Assembly: GCA_019400425.1 (NCBI GenBank)
Contig: JAFREE010000002.1
Span: 186,001 to 250,000, forward strand
Reading direction: 5' to 3'
Length of the DNA stretch: 64,000 nucleotides
Source: Hymenochaete sp. R1
Lineage: Eukaryota > Basidiomycota > Agaricomycetes > Hymenochaetales > Hymenochaetaceae
The notes beneath the pieces are model-generated. The model was not told the origin of the DNA. It saw only the letters and a program-made list of their open reading frames with translations, and did no database searches. Shown piece by piece: positions 1 through 11,734 of the stretch. A program made the position numbers and the translations under genes. How positions within the stretch are numbered: position 1 is the first letter of the stretch; every line of letters starts with the position of its first letter.

Positions 1-390
1 CTTCTTCTCCTTGACTTCAGGCTCCGAGGTAGACGCCGGGTTAAATTCGAACGAGCCAGGGAGGACGTCAGGCAGAGCGACGACACGGGCTTTCGCCGAC
101 CCTGTCGTTTTCGCCGCAGCCGCTGCAGCGTTCTCCTTGTTGGCGGCCTCGATGAGTCTATCAAACTCAGCATCATCAGAGACCTCCCCAGCCTTCTTCT
201 TCCTCTTGTTGCCCTTCTTCCCACCCAGTTTTGCTTCCGTTCCCGTTCCCGGTAAGCTGGAGCCAGGCCCAGTACTTGACTGGGGGACGTTGTGGTTGCG
301 ACTGTACACGCCGTAGGCAGTAATGGAGCCTGCGACGATGGCACCAGCGATGGCAAAATCTGTTGGCACGGAGCTTTGAGCGACGCCCAT
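1..390 (-). CDS. Partial protein with N-terminal membrane anchor, Lys-rich (unknown)
   Basis: The reading frame is open from an ATG at 390 down to the left edge of the window, so only the first 130 residues are present and the C-terminus is missing. Residues about 10-29 form a small-residue hydrophobic stretch (DFAIAGAIVAGSITAYGVY), likely a single membrane anchor close to the N-terminus. A Gly/Ser linker and a basic cluster (KKGNKRKKK) follow, then an acidic and Ala-rich helical segment. This layout suggests a protein held at a membrane with a charged cytosolic domain. I do not recognise the family. No intron is needed within the visible part. The TUL1 stop codon on the same strand lies about 200 bp upstream. 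Confidence 0.6.
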   Translation of the reverse strand, partial: MGVAQSSVPTDFAIAGAIVAGSITAYGVYSRNHNVPQSSTGPGSSLPGTGTEAKLGGKKGNKRKKKAGEVSDDAEFDRLIEAANKENAAAAAAKTTGSAKARVVALPDVLPGSFEFNPASTSEPEVKEKK

Positions 391-592
391 GGTAGTTGCG
401 TGTGTGGGTGGGTGTTCGTGGAAAGAATATGAAAGCGGGATGGAGACACGTAGCGATAGCGAAGACGCGCTCCGCTAAAGGAGACGCGAGCGAGCGTGTC
501 ACGAGATCTCAACTTTCTTTTGATCTCAGACTCAGAGTATCCATCCAGTTATAACTTTAAATAGCTAAAATACAGAGGGTATCAAGTTTAGG

Positions 593-3500
593 CTAAAGTG
601 GAGGGATAGGACGTCGACATTGCGGACAAATATTCTTTACGGTTAACCACTGGTGAAGGAGTGTCATGTCAGCAAAACACCACTTAGACTTTAGTACGAA
701 GGGCACTTACTCTTTCAAGGCATGCCGTATGCTGGAAAGTTATATATTTAGTTCGCCGTGATCCATGTACCATCATTCAATATTCAATCAAAAACTTACG
801 AAAAGGTGATGACAAGGCGCAAGCGCATAGCTTCTTCGCACCCTCCCTCCAATCCCTGAGGTGTTCCCCCTCCGAGCAGCCATCGCTTCGATCCGACCCA
901 AAATATCACGCATACCCTGAAACTGTGCTCCCTGCTCCCTTTCTTTCTCTCTCTCGCGTTCCTTGTTACTGCCACTCCTGCGTCTCGTAAGTGTAGGCTT
1001 CTCCGATAAGGACCGTCGGCGAGAAAGGCTGCCGGATTGCACGAGGATGGCGTCCATGCAAATTGCACAGTCGCCAAGGGATGGTTCTGGAGCTTCATCG
1101 TCCGGAGGATGAATGTATGGGTGATAGTCATATTGTGATGCTGGAGTATACTGTGCGAATGTCAGAAACGACTTGGATGGGATGAGATTTAACTTACGCT
1201 CCGGGGCAAGAAGAAGACGGGTCCTAGCCAGTTTTGTAGGAGAATGACGCCGACTTGGGCAAACATGAACCCAACAAGAACCTTAATCCATGCTAAGAGA
1301 CTCGAGTTGACGGAGAAGATCGGATACATGGGGAGTAGAGGGACGTACGTGAGTTCTCGATTCCCAATACGTTCTTTGGACATGCAAAGAGATCTTCGAA
1401 TATGAATTTATTGTCAGCCTCCTCAGAATCCAAGAAATTTGTAAAACTCACATGTCGCGAAGAACGCCCGACATGTAGTCGTTCCCAGTAAGTATTCAGC
1501 TCGCAAGCCCGACGTCGTCCCTCTCCGTACCGAACGAATAATCTGTGGCACCCATACGTTGCTGTAAATCGCTGCGATCGTGAGAAGCGCAAGCGAGGGT
1601 GAAACCAGGACACGGATGAAAAGAGTCAGCGCTAATATCACAGAGAACACTGCAAGGAAGAAGTGTATAAGTGACAATGAATAATGTATCATCATATGTA
1701 AGGCGACAAACAAAGGCGGATTTGAGGACTCTCCCGCATCGACCGCCATAACAATGGGAGTGCAATTCTAATCGAAGACGTTCTTAGAGGAGTGGGTGGG
1801 GTAGTTGACTGAGGCGCAGAAGGCGTTGTAGCATCTGAGCTGGTTGATGTGGGTAGTATTGAAGGGGTTTGATTTTGAGCAGCAGATGGTGCGGGTTGTG
1901 CGTTAGCTGATACGGGTAAAGGAGGCGGAGAAGGCGTTGTGGCCTCTTCAGGTTGTTGAATCTGGTGAACCAAAACGGAGAATTGCTATTGATTATCGTA
2001 AGCATGAGAAACTCAAAAGTAGGTCGAAGACTAACTGCTTCATAGATCAACAACGTAGCTGCAAGGAATGCCGGTACAATCAAGGATAAAGATGGCCTCC
2101 CATCAGCCAAAATACCAAATGTTAGATGCTGCTCGTCTGGTAAGTGGAAGGTCACGAGGGAATATCGTAATCACGGTATACTTACCCCGATGAAAGAAAT
2201 GGAATCGGCGGCGGCCTGCGAAAGAAAGGTCCAGCGTGATACGCGCGAAATACCAGCGGGCGTGCGGCTTATGTCGGCCTGTCTGATGAAGAGTACGAGA
2301 AGTATTAGGTATACGATCGCAGCCATTGCAGAATCTAGGACGAAAAATCAGATATAAACGAAGAGACAACGATCGACGAAATACAGCGCAAAATGAAATT
2401 CACAAGTCGTCACTTTCCGCCAGAAATGTGGAGCCTTCATCCCCTCTCCCTCGCGCATCTCTATCAATATTCCGCATTCTTTACTTAATAGAATTGCATT
2501 CATTTTGAGGACCGGCCTTGAAACAGTTGAAATGCCAGTTGGCTCGTCCATTTCATTCTCGAGCTCGTTCATACTCTCTTTCGATATCATTGTAGGCACG
2601 AGTTGCCCGAAAACGATAAATGAGCAATTTGTTTTTGGAGGATCGCCTTGAAACTCGTCAACATCACGATATTCAGCAATTAGTTTAGAGATTCAACTAA
2701 CCGGTTGAGGATGAGTCGATCTCTATGGTGGCGGAGTCCATCAGCTCTTGTAGACGGTCTATCCTAGACAAAATTACTGCATTGACAGCTTGCGCAGTTG
2801 CGTTCATGAATGGCTCGGGCACAAGGGATGGCAGGGCTCTCAAATCAACATGCCGTCTTTGAAATAATCCATCAGAGACCCGACGAAATGTGATTCTAAT
2901 ACATGGAAAGGGAACACACACCCAGAAGGCTCCACAATCCCATACACCGTCCCATTCTCCAGGAAGTGCACCGCCTCCAAATCAAAGTCGAGTTCTTCTT
3001 CCGACTCCTTGTCCGTGAGCTCGACCCGACCATGCATCATGCTGATCCCTTCCCAGGCCCTCGCGTCCATTCTCGAGACGTCTTTGCCTGCTTTTGACTT
3101 TGGGTCGACGGTCGGGCGTTTCTCGATGACTCGGAAGGCAATCTCAGCGGGGTTTGACCAGGACCACGTGCCAATTTTCTCTTGAGCCAGTGTTGTGTTT
3201 ATGCCTTTTGTGAATGGCTCTGCTAAGTCAGACCAAGGAAGTTGTAGTTTGTTCTGTGGACTTGTTTCAGGAGGGAGATATGCCCGGTCGAGTGTCACAC
3301 TACTTGACGCTTCGTTGGATATGTTGGCCGTGAGATTGTATATCTCTACTGGCGCATGGATGAATCCGGTAATGTTGGAGTAGTATGAAGCATATAGCGG
3401 ATTTAGAGGCACGCCGAACTTCATGGCCGCGTGCGCAAGTATTGTACCCGACTCGTCGGTCTCCGGCTGGGTTGAGCGACATCCTTCAATATGACTAGCC

Positions 3501-3929
3501 ATTCTAAAGAGACTGCAACAAAACTCACAAGCGTAAAGTTAAGAGGGATCTCAGAACTGTTCGCTGCGTTTCCTCCTGCCCAGAGCCATTCGCTGAAGTT
3601 GCTTTGCTGACCTTTGAGCGCGCGCAGACTATCATGGTATTGGCTTCGGACAAGCATGTCTTCCTGAATTGACATTCAACAAGGAGCGGATATATGAGAT
3701 TCTCCAGACTTACACCACTATTATTCGTGAGCATAAATAGAAGAAAAGTCATGACGAGGAAGGAGGATATACTCCCTCTCCCACTATCTGGAGCCCCGAG
3801 ATCATCCAAGTCTGAGTCATTCTCAGTTGTGTTATCAGTATTACTAGCTGGCGGCGGCCTTTGAGTATTGGCATGCGGAGGTGGAGGGGTTGGGGGAGGT
3901 GTCAAGCCCGTCCTCTCTAGTTCTGGCAT
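593..3929 (-). CDS. TUL1: TUL1/DSC1-type transmembrane RING E3 ubiquitin ligase
   Basis: Multi-exon gene read from ATG 3929 to a stop at 593-595. The N-terminus is Pro-rich with one hydrophobic segment (SSFLVMTFLLFML). A long lumenal-type region follows, with Asn-linked glycosylation-like sites. A polytopic region of several membrane helices comes next, for example residues encoded near 2300 (AAIVYLILLVLFI) and near 1650 (FFLAVFSVILALTLFIRVLV). The C-terminus is a RING finger: DCAICMDAI at about 1040-1065, then PCHHLF, HTACLE and NICPQCRRP in the last two exons. The 62-bp intron 3467-3528 restores the frame between FTL and PETDESG. In yeast and fission yeast this ligase is the E3 of the Golgi DSC complex, which ubiquitinates membrane proteins; in fungi it also controls SREBP cleavage. 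Function here is by family. The order of membrane segments and the RING makes the call firm. It is divergent from NNF1. Confidence 0.88.
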
Positions 3930-4101
3930 TAATATTGAAGTGTAAGAATGATGAAGGACGAGACTCGACCTGCCGGGGCGTCAACTTGAAGGACAAGTCG
4001 CCTGGCTTGCTCACCTGATCAAATCCCACGCGTCGCGTCGCGTTCGCGCTCGTTAGCCACAACCCCGTTCATCTTCTAACTTGATCTAAGTAGATTCGAC
4101 C
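3930..4101. promoter_or_regulatory. 172-bp shared promoter region of TUL1 and NNF1
   Basis: The two start codons (3929 on minus, 4102 on plus) are separated by only 172 bp, so both promoters and both 5' leaders must lie in or overlap this interval. I see no clear TATA box, which fits housekeeping genes. Bidirectionality is inferred from geometry only. Confidence 0.5.
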
Positions 4102-4986
4102 ATGTCTACGGCACCCAGTACTACGAGTGCCTCGAAACCGCTCAGTCAGAGTCAGAGCTCAGCCCCGGCGAGTAGACGGTGGACACACTTCCATTCAGCT
4201 CTTCAGCTTGCGATTCAACGAGCTTCTCATAAGTGGACGTAAGTAGCTCGGTCCAGGGTTTGAAGCATACACGCGTTTAACTGACATATCTCTTGCTTAG
4301 ATATGATGACTTTTCTGAATGCTTTGAGCTTTGGTGCAAAGAGGAGCCCGATGGTGCATCGGGTGTCTACAATACCATCTCGGGTCATATGGAACGACTC
4401 ATAACGGTTGGTACACATGGTTCATCTATAAGTATCCATATTCTGACAAAACTATGTTGCAAAGAATGCTTGCGACGAGCTGTTCATCAAATACGATGCC
4501 AAAGAGAATATTGATACCATGCATTCAGTCGTGAACGAAGCAAAGGAACGCGACAAAGCCGGCGTGACTCCTGGATCTGATACATGGCGACCCAATTTGG
4601 AACCTCGAACAGCCGTACGGGCGCGCACTATCCCAGTTTTACGCAAAGCGAAAGAGGAGTATGAACAGAAACTAGCAGAGGTGAGCATAGTGGGGTACAA
4701 CTCGAAACATGATGCTGATTGTAGAATGCAGATGGAACGGGAGAACAGGGAGCTGCAGGCACAGATCCTGAAGAACACGCGTGAGATAAAAGCGAATGAG
4801 AAAACGAGAGACCAGATGCTGAGTAACCTGGATGAGGTATGGTCTTGTGGCTTGACTCGTGACTCGTATGGATGCTGATATGAATTGCAGGTGGAAGAAG
4901 AGTGGTGGACAACGCTTCCAATGGAGGACATGCTTGAACACGCATTACGGACGGCAGAGAACCTCCCTACAGAAACGATTTCGTAG
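4102..4986 (+). CDS. NNF1: Nnf1-type kinetochore protein (MIND/Mis12 complex)
   Basis: Five exons: 4102-4238, 4301-4406, 4465-4680, 4732-4836 and 4891-4986, with introns of 51-62 bp. The product is about 220 residues, the usual size for Nnf1/PMF1. After a Ser-rich start, the region RRWTHFHSALQLAIQR...YDDFSECF matches the Nnf1 N-terminal helical domain. It continues through NACDELFIKYDAKENIDTM and a central coiled coil rich in Glu/Lys/Gln (KAKEEYEQKLAE, NRELQAQILKNTREI), ending in an acidic tail. Nnf1 is a subunit of the four-protein MIND complex, which links centromeric chromatin to the Ndc80 microtubule-binding complex. Family assignment rests on motif pattern, length and coiled-coil architecture. 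It is head-to-head with TUL1. Confidence 0.72.
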
Positions 4987-5338
4987 ATTAGTAATGCACT
5001 ATTCCCTGTGCTTCAGTTTAATTTTGTATCGTACAATGATGCGTGTAAGAGTAATATTTATTTTGTAACCAATGGGAAAGAGAAAGGACGGCTTTTCATT
5101 GGGTGGCTATCGGAGGAGTCGGCTGGTCGATGACGCGGAATTGCCCGGACACGCTTAGCCGCTCAGCTTTTTGCTCGCTCCGTCGTCCCCAGACCGTCTC
5201 TTCTTTAACTTGCGCTGTCATCTTCGCCCTCCCCTCCTATAGCCCTCCCTAGACACCCTCGTCGCTGGTCGCCTCTGCTGAGCACCAGCCCTTAGACTTT
5301 CAACCTACTTTTATTCCTTTTCTTATCGTTAATACCCA

Positions 5339-6514
5339 ATGGCAACTACCAAGTGGGATGCCCGGTCAGTTTTCTCTCCGATCCTTCAACTTTTCGCGTC
5401 TTTATCGCCTTGGCTTTTTTCACCTTCAATTGACTTTAATCCTTCTTCGTGCAGCTACCTTAACCCTCAGATCCCTCACGACACCGCCTACTACTCGAAA
5501 TGCATGCTTGGTGGCATCCTCGCCTGTGGTATCACGCACGCTGGCATCACCCCTCTCGACGTGACAAAATGTAACATGCAGGTCGGTACATGTCTTCCAA
5601 TTGCTGCTGTTCATGTTTTCAATGATAAGCTCTGGTCGTCCATCACCCGCTTGTTTTTATCATTTTCAACTCTACTGGCTCAATGACACGTCGCCACAGC
5701 AAGGTCACTGATATCGTTTCCTTTCATTTAGGTTGACCCCAGCAAATATAAGGGTCTGGTTTCTGGTTTGAAGCTCCTTGTCAAGGAGGAAGGCCAGACT
5801 GGTATCTGGAAAGGCTTCGGCCCCACCTTCGTCGGCTACTCGCTCCAGGGCATGTTCAAGTATGGTCTCTACGAAGTCTTCAAAGATTTCTACTCCAACT
5901 TGGCCGGTGAAGAGAACGCAAACAAATACAAGCCTGCCATCTGGCTCGCTGGTTCTGCCTCCGCCGAGGTCTTCGCTGACATCGCTCTGTGCCCGCTCGA
6001 GATGACCAAGGTCAGGATCCAGACCTCCCCCGTTGGCACCTTCCCTACGGCCTTCGGCCCGGCGCTCAAGGAGATGAGCCGACTCAAGGCCGAGACGCGT
6101 TACCCCTTCGGCTCAGTCGTCCCGCTCTGGTCGCGTCAGATCCCGTACACGATGGCCAAGTTCTACTTCTTCGAGAAGATCGTCTCCCTCTTCTACACGC
6201 ACGTTTTCACGAAGCCCAAGTCTGAGTATGGCAAGGGCACGCAGCTCGGTGTCACCTTCGCTTCCGGTTACCTCGCCGGTGTCGTTTGCGCCATCGTCTC
6301 CCACCCCGCCGACTCGCTTGTGTCACAGATGGGTAAGCAGGCAAACAAGGGTAAAAGTGTTGGCCAGATCGCGGGCGAAGTTGGCATTGCCAACCTCGCC
6401 ACGAAAGGTCTCGGTACGCGTGTAATCATGATCGGTACACTCACTGGCTTCCAATGGTGGATTTACGATAGCTTCAAGTCTGCGATGGGTATGGGCACGA
6501 CCGGTGGCAAATAG
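5339..6514 (+). CDS. Mitochondrial phosphate carrier (Mir1/Pic2 family)
   Basis: Three exons: 5339-5364, 5455-5581 and 5732-6514. The protein is about 310 residues, the normal size for a mitochondrial carrier, and begins [16 protein letters not shown]. Three carrier repeats are visible, each with a P-x-D/E-x-x-K/R signature: PLDVTK, PLEMTK and PADSLVSQ. Conserved phosphate-carrier stretches include [35 protein letters not shown] and [20 protein letters not shown]. These transporters import inorganic phosphate with a proton (or exchange hydroxide) across the inner membrane to feed ATP synthase. The first exon of 26 bp is unusually short but splices in frame. The large exon 3 has the C-rich third positions expected of a highly expressed gene. 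Confidence 0.93.
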
Positions 6515-6819
6515 ACGACGGACGTCCAGTTTTGTATCTAGTCTGGCATTATTGTCCACACTGCTTGCTCCTTGGAATAGACATATTTTGCATTCCTTGA
6601 AATTGACTCGAGTGCGAATTCTTAAGAATGCGATTTAATCACGACGCGATGTGGAAACTTTCCTTTTTCGTAAAGAAATAAACGTGATCTACATCACGTG
6701 AGCTGTGTGAATGAGACACTAAATATGGTAGGCAGTTTATAGCACTTGTATACTTGGACTTGGTCATTCTGTGTGCGGCAGACATTCACGGCCGCGAACG
6801 ACATCCTCAAGATAACAAA

Positions 6820-7482
6820 ATGGTGAGTGCCGTTAGTCGTAAAAACGAGAAGTGCAAGATTTGACTATTGTTTTTCAATAGACGAAAGGCATGCGTCTCT
6901 ATCGAATCCTAAGAAAAAACTTTTGATCTAACCGTTTCTGTTGGGCTTGGGCATTGAATTTGGCGTGAATAGGTACCTCGTCCTTCGGGTGCGTCCTCGT
7001 CTTTCTGGATCACTAGTTCCTAACATGCTGATACGTGCTCGACTTGTGTAGTAAGCGGCACACCAAGTCGCACACCCTCTGCAGACGCTGCGGACATCGT
7101 GCGTTCCACAGGCAGCACAAGAGTATGTTCCAAATCCAATCCTATTTCAACAGTTTCCTAACACTGACAATCACGTATTTTACCCCTGTTCACTCGTGTA
7201 TTCTCCCGTGACTGTTTGGATACTTAGCCTGTGCACAATGCGGGTATCCCTCCGCCAAAATCCGTTCGTTTGAGTGGGGACAGAAGGCAAAGCGCCGTAA
7301 GACGACGGGTACGGGACGCATGCGCTACCTCAAGACCGTGTCGCGTCGGTTCAAGAACGGGTTTAGGTGCGTGTGCTAACAAATGCCACTCTGTATGACA
7401 TAGGCTAAAGATACGTGTTCGTTGTAACTCTAGGGAACACACATCTGCGACGAAGAGGAAGTCAAGCTCGGCCGAGGCATAA
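6820..7482 (+). CDS. RPL37: 60S ribosomal protein eL37
   Basis: Six exons: 6820-6822 (only the start codon), 6882-6888, 6973-6988, 7052-7122, 7228-7366 and 7434-7482. The product of about 94 residues begins MTKGTSSFGKRHTK and carries the two CxxC zinc pairs of eL37 (CRRCG and CAQCG). It continues with [20 protein letters not shown] and a basic C-terminus ending in KSSSAEA. eL37 is a small zinc-binding protein of the large ribosomal subunit that contacts 5.8S/25S rRNA. Two oddities are certain if the protein is conventional. Exon 1 is a bare ATG. Intron 2 must use a GC donor (6889-6890) to give the near-universal TKGTSSFG, since the nearest GT donor would add two residues. Many introns are typical of ribosomal protein genes in basidiomycetes. 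Confidence 0.95.
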
Positions 7483-7983
7483 ACGTGAATCTTTCGTCTC
7501 TGTAGTCTACCTCGCACCGCCCACCTTTCCCTTCACTGTTCTCGTTCATATCGTCCGCAGCAAGTCGTTTAAGAGCATGTATGATCTTCTTTTGCACTCC
7601 AAAAAATCGTATGATATTGCATATGCACGTGGGTCATTTATTGACTTTTGAGAGGGATGGATTCTTGCAATGACTCGCCTTCGCCCTTGACCATCGAACC
7701 AAATCTCGGCTAACCTACAGACAAGCCACCTTCAAATGAAGCTGCTTTATTTTAAGGATGGAACCGGTCAGGCTTGGAATAGCGGATGTCCACATGCCAT
7801 TATTTTGTATCGAGCCGGTCCTCTTCGACCTGTGTGAATAAAATATGTATGGCGCAATCGGAATCGGCACTTCTCACCCCACGATGCTCGTATAAAATCT
7901 ACAGACAGTCAGATAGGTTGTGCGAGTACTAGGGAAACGATCCCAAACATCGTACATCGACACCTGTACAGATACAGTAATCC
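7483..7983. other. Intergenic, eL37 3' region and peptidase promoter
   Basis: 501 bp without a supportable gene. The left part is the expected 3' UTR of the eL37 gene and the right part is the promoter of the M20 peptidase. No repeats or RNA genes were seen. Confidence 0.6.
7891..7896 (+). promoter_or_regulatory. TATA box of the M20 peptidase
   Basis: TATAAA at 88 bp upstream of the ATG at 7984, a good position for a transcription start about 30 bp downstream and a short leader. Confidence 0.5.
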
Positions 7984-10485
7984 ATGAAGTTGTCACTTTC
8001 GATTACGCCGGTGCTGGCGCTATCAAGTCTTGTCACCGGTACTGGCATCCAAGTTACTTCCTCGGCAGATACGCCAGCCTACTTCAACGTCAACTCATCT
8101 CAAACTACCTTTAATCTTAACTCGTATGATAGTACAGAGTCGGGAGCGAAGTCTCTTTGCCCGCAGGCGGAACCCGTCAAGCTATCTAAGAATCTAGGTC
8201 TGAAGGAGTCCTTGGACAAATTGTATAGGGGCGAGGCGTTCCGGCTTCGCGCGTACGAGTCGTTGGGTGGTGTTGTGCGCGTGCCGTGAGTATCTATATT
8301 CTTGTATTGTATACTGACAGTGATCGTTTGTACAGCACGGAGACGCAGGATGACGAATTGCCCCCTGAGGATGATCCCGAACGTTGGGCGGTGTTCAAAG
8401 AATTGCATGCATACTTGGAATCGAGATTTCCACTCACGTATGTCAACCCTTTTTTTCTATTTTTTTTTTGCAAAGCACCGCTCGGTTATTAACATACCAA
8501 AAGACACAGGAATCTCAAAGTGACTAAAGTGCGGGAGTATGCACTTATATTCCACTGGAAAGGATCCGATGAGTCACTGAAACCGATATTATTGACTTCA
8601 CATCAAGGTATGTCAATGTATTTGTGCGTTCAAATTGCAATACGGCATGCCCGACAATAAATGATGGGATTAGATGTTGTACCAGTCGAGCCACGAACAG
8701 TAGACCAATGGATCCAGCCTCCTTACTCGGGTTACTTTGACGGTGAAAACAAGACATCTCAACGACTCCCACGAAATTCCTTAACTCATGAATTCCTTGT
8801 AGGGGAATACATTTGGGGGCGGGGAAGCTGTGATGACAAGTCCGGGCTTACCGCGAGTTTGTGAGTTGAGGGTATATTCATCAAAGTATGATTACGGTTC
8901 TGATGGTGTGTATTGGTACGAAGGATTGCTGTTGAAACCCTGCTGGGAGCTGGGTTCAAGCCGACCAGGTCCGTCGTCCTTGCTATGGGCATCGACGAGG
9001 AACATGGTGGAGCATATGTAAGAACCCTGCTCTTAGGTCCCCGTACGAGTGACTTTTCCCTCTCTTCTGATGCTTGAATGCCTAGGGAGCGACAGCAATC
9101 CGAGATTACCTCTTGAGTGAATACGGCCAGGATGCCTTCTCGATCCTCGTGGACGAAGGAGGTGCGCTGGTCTCTTTGGCTCTCCTACTCTTCTACCCCT
9201 AAAACCACCGTCTTTGCACAATGTGATATGCATATACTGAATGGAAACGCGTCTGAAGGAGGTTACTCGGACCAATTCGGCGCGATCATCGCCACGCCTG
9301 CAGTGGCGGAGAAGGGTAAACTCGATGTTCGGATGGAGGTCGAGACCGCAGGAGGACATTCCAGCGTCCCACCTCCGCACACGGTGAGATAGCGGTGTTA
9401 TCCTCAATAAGGTATGAACTGATGAGATGCATCGTAAGGGTATCGGAATCCTTTCTCGGCTAGTTGCCAAATTGGAGGACAACCCCCATCCGTTCGATCT
9501 AAGGAGGGAAGGCACGTACTACCAGCTCCTTCAATGTCTTGCAGAGCATTCGCCACAAGTACCGCCGAACTTGAAGGAGCTCATTGAAGGCTCTCGAAAT
9601 GATAATGAGACCTTGGAGAAACTCACAGCCGAGCTCGTCAATATCAATCCCAGGTTCAAAGCGACGACAGGCACCACTCAGGCTGTCGATATCATCCATG
9701 GAGGCATAAAGAGCAACGCGCTTCCGGAGCAAGCATATGCGATCATTAATCATCGAATTGCTGACTACAGGCAAGTGAATGCACTGTTCGCAGGTGAATC
9801 TAGTCCTGATTAGTTCTTGAAAAAAGTTCTGTGCAGGAACTGGAAGGTCGTTTCGCGACTATAATTTCTTCAACGGCCAAAAAATTCAACTTGTCTTTGG
9901 ATGCGTTCGAGAACCCCGAGCTTTCCTTTGAGATCGAGGAGGCACGCGGAAAGCTGACCTTATCAGATGCGTACGGCAGCGCTCTTAATCCAGCACCAGT
10001 CTCTCCTACCTTTGGAAGTGACCCTTGGGCATTCCTGTCTTCCGTGATTCTGCACACACTCGCAACAAACCAACGCAGAGCATCAACGAACCAAACTTAC
10101 GTTGTAGCACCAATGTTATCTCTGGGTAAGTATTCATATTTGACATTGGTATAGAAATCACTAACCTGTGCTGCTTCCAGGAAATACTGGTTCGTATGAA
10201 TTCGCCAAACTATGACCGAGTCAGCATATAACCTTTTGATAGATACCAGATACTATTGGAATCTTACTAGACACATCTTCCGTTATGGTCATTCGGGTGC
10301 CTCTGACCACTACAACGGTGCGCACACGATCAACGAAGGTTAGTTTATTCGCTGGGTTTCAATATCAAAAATTCCGTCTATAACGTCCGTTCCGTGCAGC
10401 GATACGGGCTGAAGGCTTCGTCGAGCTGATCCGATTCTTCACTAATTTTATCCTATCCGCCGACGAGAGCAGCCTACTTGAGTGA
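7984..10485 (+). CDS. M20 family Gly-Xaa carboxypeptidase (carboxypeptidase S-like)
   Basis: Multi-exon gene from ATG 7984 to TGA 10483-10485, about 560 residues. It starts with a signal peptide or signal anchor (MKLSLSITPVLALSSLVTG). Metal-site motifs of M20A peptidases are present in order: LTSHQDVVPV (His and Asp), WGRGSCDDKSG (bridging Asp), GIDEEHGG (catalytic Glu and metal Glu), LVDEGG, AGGHSSVPPPHT in the dimerisation lid, and the C-terminal GASDHYNGAHTINE (metal His). The enzyme should be a two-zinc exopeptidase that releases C-terminal residues from short peptides, in the vacuole as in yeast Cps1 or outside the cell. All exons read through without stops when spliced, so it looks intact. 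The frame across the intron near 9392-9440 is my reconstruction. Confidence 0.88.
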
Positions 10486-10912
10486 ATATGGGGAATCCGA
10501 TAAATGGGGAAGATAATTTGCGCACCTCGAAGACCGAAATGTAAATCAGAGATGAAGTAGAACCGTCCATTGCTGGTAGCGCAGGTGGTGCAAGCGATAT
10601 GAGACATGATCGACGTGATGGTATTACAAAATTCACGTTCATGAAGCCCATTCACATCTTGTAAGGCAGGGAAATTCTCGATCTATATTGAGGAGACCAC
10701 ATGGACAAGTACAACGAATAAAAACCGAAGAAATCCACCGCGCATCGACTTTGCTGGCAGAGGACGCACTGACATTGCGCAGCGACTGACCCACTTATCC
10801 ATGGTATCTCCGTAATATCCAAATTGATGAGATTAGGGGAAATTAGGAAAAAAGCCCGAATCCCTATAAAACTTTGCAACGACATTTGTTAGGTGCCTCA
10901 TATTTTCTTGCC
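10486..10912. other. Intergenic, GH45 promoter
   Basis: 427 bp without a gene. It contains a TATA box near the right end but no other structure that I can name. Confidence 0.5.
10865..10870 (+). promoter_or_regulatory. TATA box deciding the GH45 start
   Basis: TATAAA lies 43 bp before the ATG at 10913. An upstream in-frame ATG at 10874 sits only 3 bp after the TATA box, too close to be in the transcript. The signal peptide also begins properly at 10913, so the second ATG is chosen. Confidence 0.6.
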
Positions 10913-11734
10913 ATGTTCCTTGCAAAGGTATCTTCGTTGTTGGCGCTCTTCGTAGCTGGTGCACTCGCCGCTCGCCCCGAGCCGCGAGCGTCTGGTGGCT
11001 ACGTCCAGAACACCAGCGGTTCGGCTTCGTTCACCATGTACACTGGGTGCAGTTCTCCAGGTGAGCAAATAGTCTTACGCTATAAGACTCTGAAATGACA
11101 GCGTCCTTTCACAGCCTGCGGAGTGGCGGCCAATGGATACACTGCCGCCATAAGCCAGCTTGCTTTCGGGTCCAGTCCAGGACTCGGCCCTGGAGACGCA
11201 TGCGGAAGGTGCTTCCAAGTTACAGGAACGGCCGACCCGTATTCTCCCTCCTACTCAGGACCATTCAAAAGCATTGTTGTCAAAGTGACGGACTTGTGCC
11301 CAGTGTCGGGAAATCAGGAGTTCTGCGGACAGACGACGTCAAATCCTACGAACCAGCACGGAGCGTCCGTACAGTGAGTAAACCTTCCATTTTATCTGAC
11401 CTCAGGCATTGAAAAGGGTTCGTAGTTTCGACCTTTGCGAAGATACGGGAACATCTGGAGCTTTCTTCCCCTCTGGTACGTATATTCAGATTCTGGGTAA
11501 TATCTTTGACCTGATCATTTGTAAGGTCACGGAGCGTTGACTGGGACATTCCAGGAAGTGTCTTGCAGCGAATGGTCGGGATCTGATGGTAGTTCTCTTT
11601 GGAATGGATCTTGCATTAAAGGGGAATCAGCAGGTCTTTGGCCAAGCACAGGTTGCGGGAACGAAGGTGAATTTGAGTTTCGTCCTTCACGTGAAACTAG
11701 CCTGATCCTTGCCTATCCAGGAACTGCTCCGTGA
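10913..11734 (+). CDS. GH45 subfamily C endoglucanase (Cel45A-like), secreted
   Basis: About 205 residues in several exons. A signal peptide (MFLAKVSSLLALFVAGALAA) is followed by a short pro-like segment and the mature domain starting near SGGYVQNTSGSASFTMYTGC. The domain closely follows the Phanerochaete Cel45A pattern: ACGVAANGYTAAISQLAFG, GDACGRCFQVTG, VVKVTDLCPVSGNQEFCGQT, SNPTNQHG, FDLCEDTG, FFPSGHGALTGTF and the terminal GCGNEGTAP. The last exon begins at 11721, completing GNEGTAP and the stop at 11732. Enzymes of this group cut amorphous cellulose or other beta-1,4-glucans and share a double-psi beta-barrel with expansins. The Asp of FDLCED is the expected acid, and the Asn in the SGNQEF segment is where subfamily C places its assisting residue. 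No carbohydrate-binding module is attached. Confidence 0.92.

Noticed and set aside
10874..10912. Upstream in-frame ATG for the GH45 enzyme
   Set aside because: It lies 3 bp after the TATA box, so it should not be in the mRNA, and it would spoil the signal peptide.
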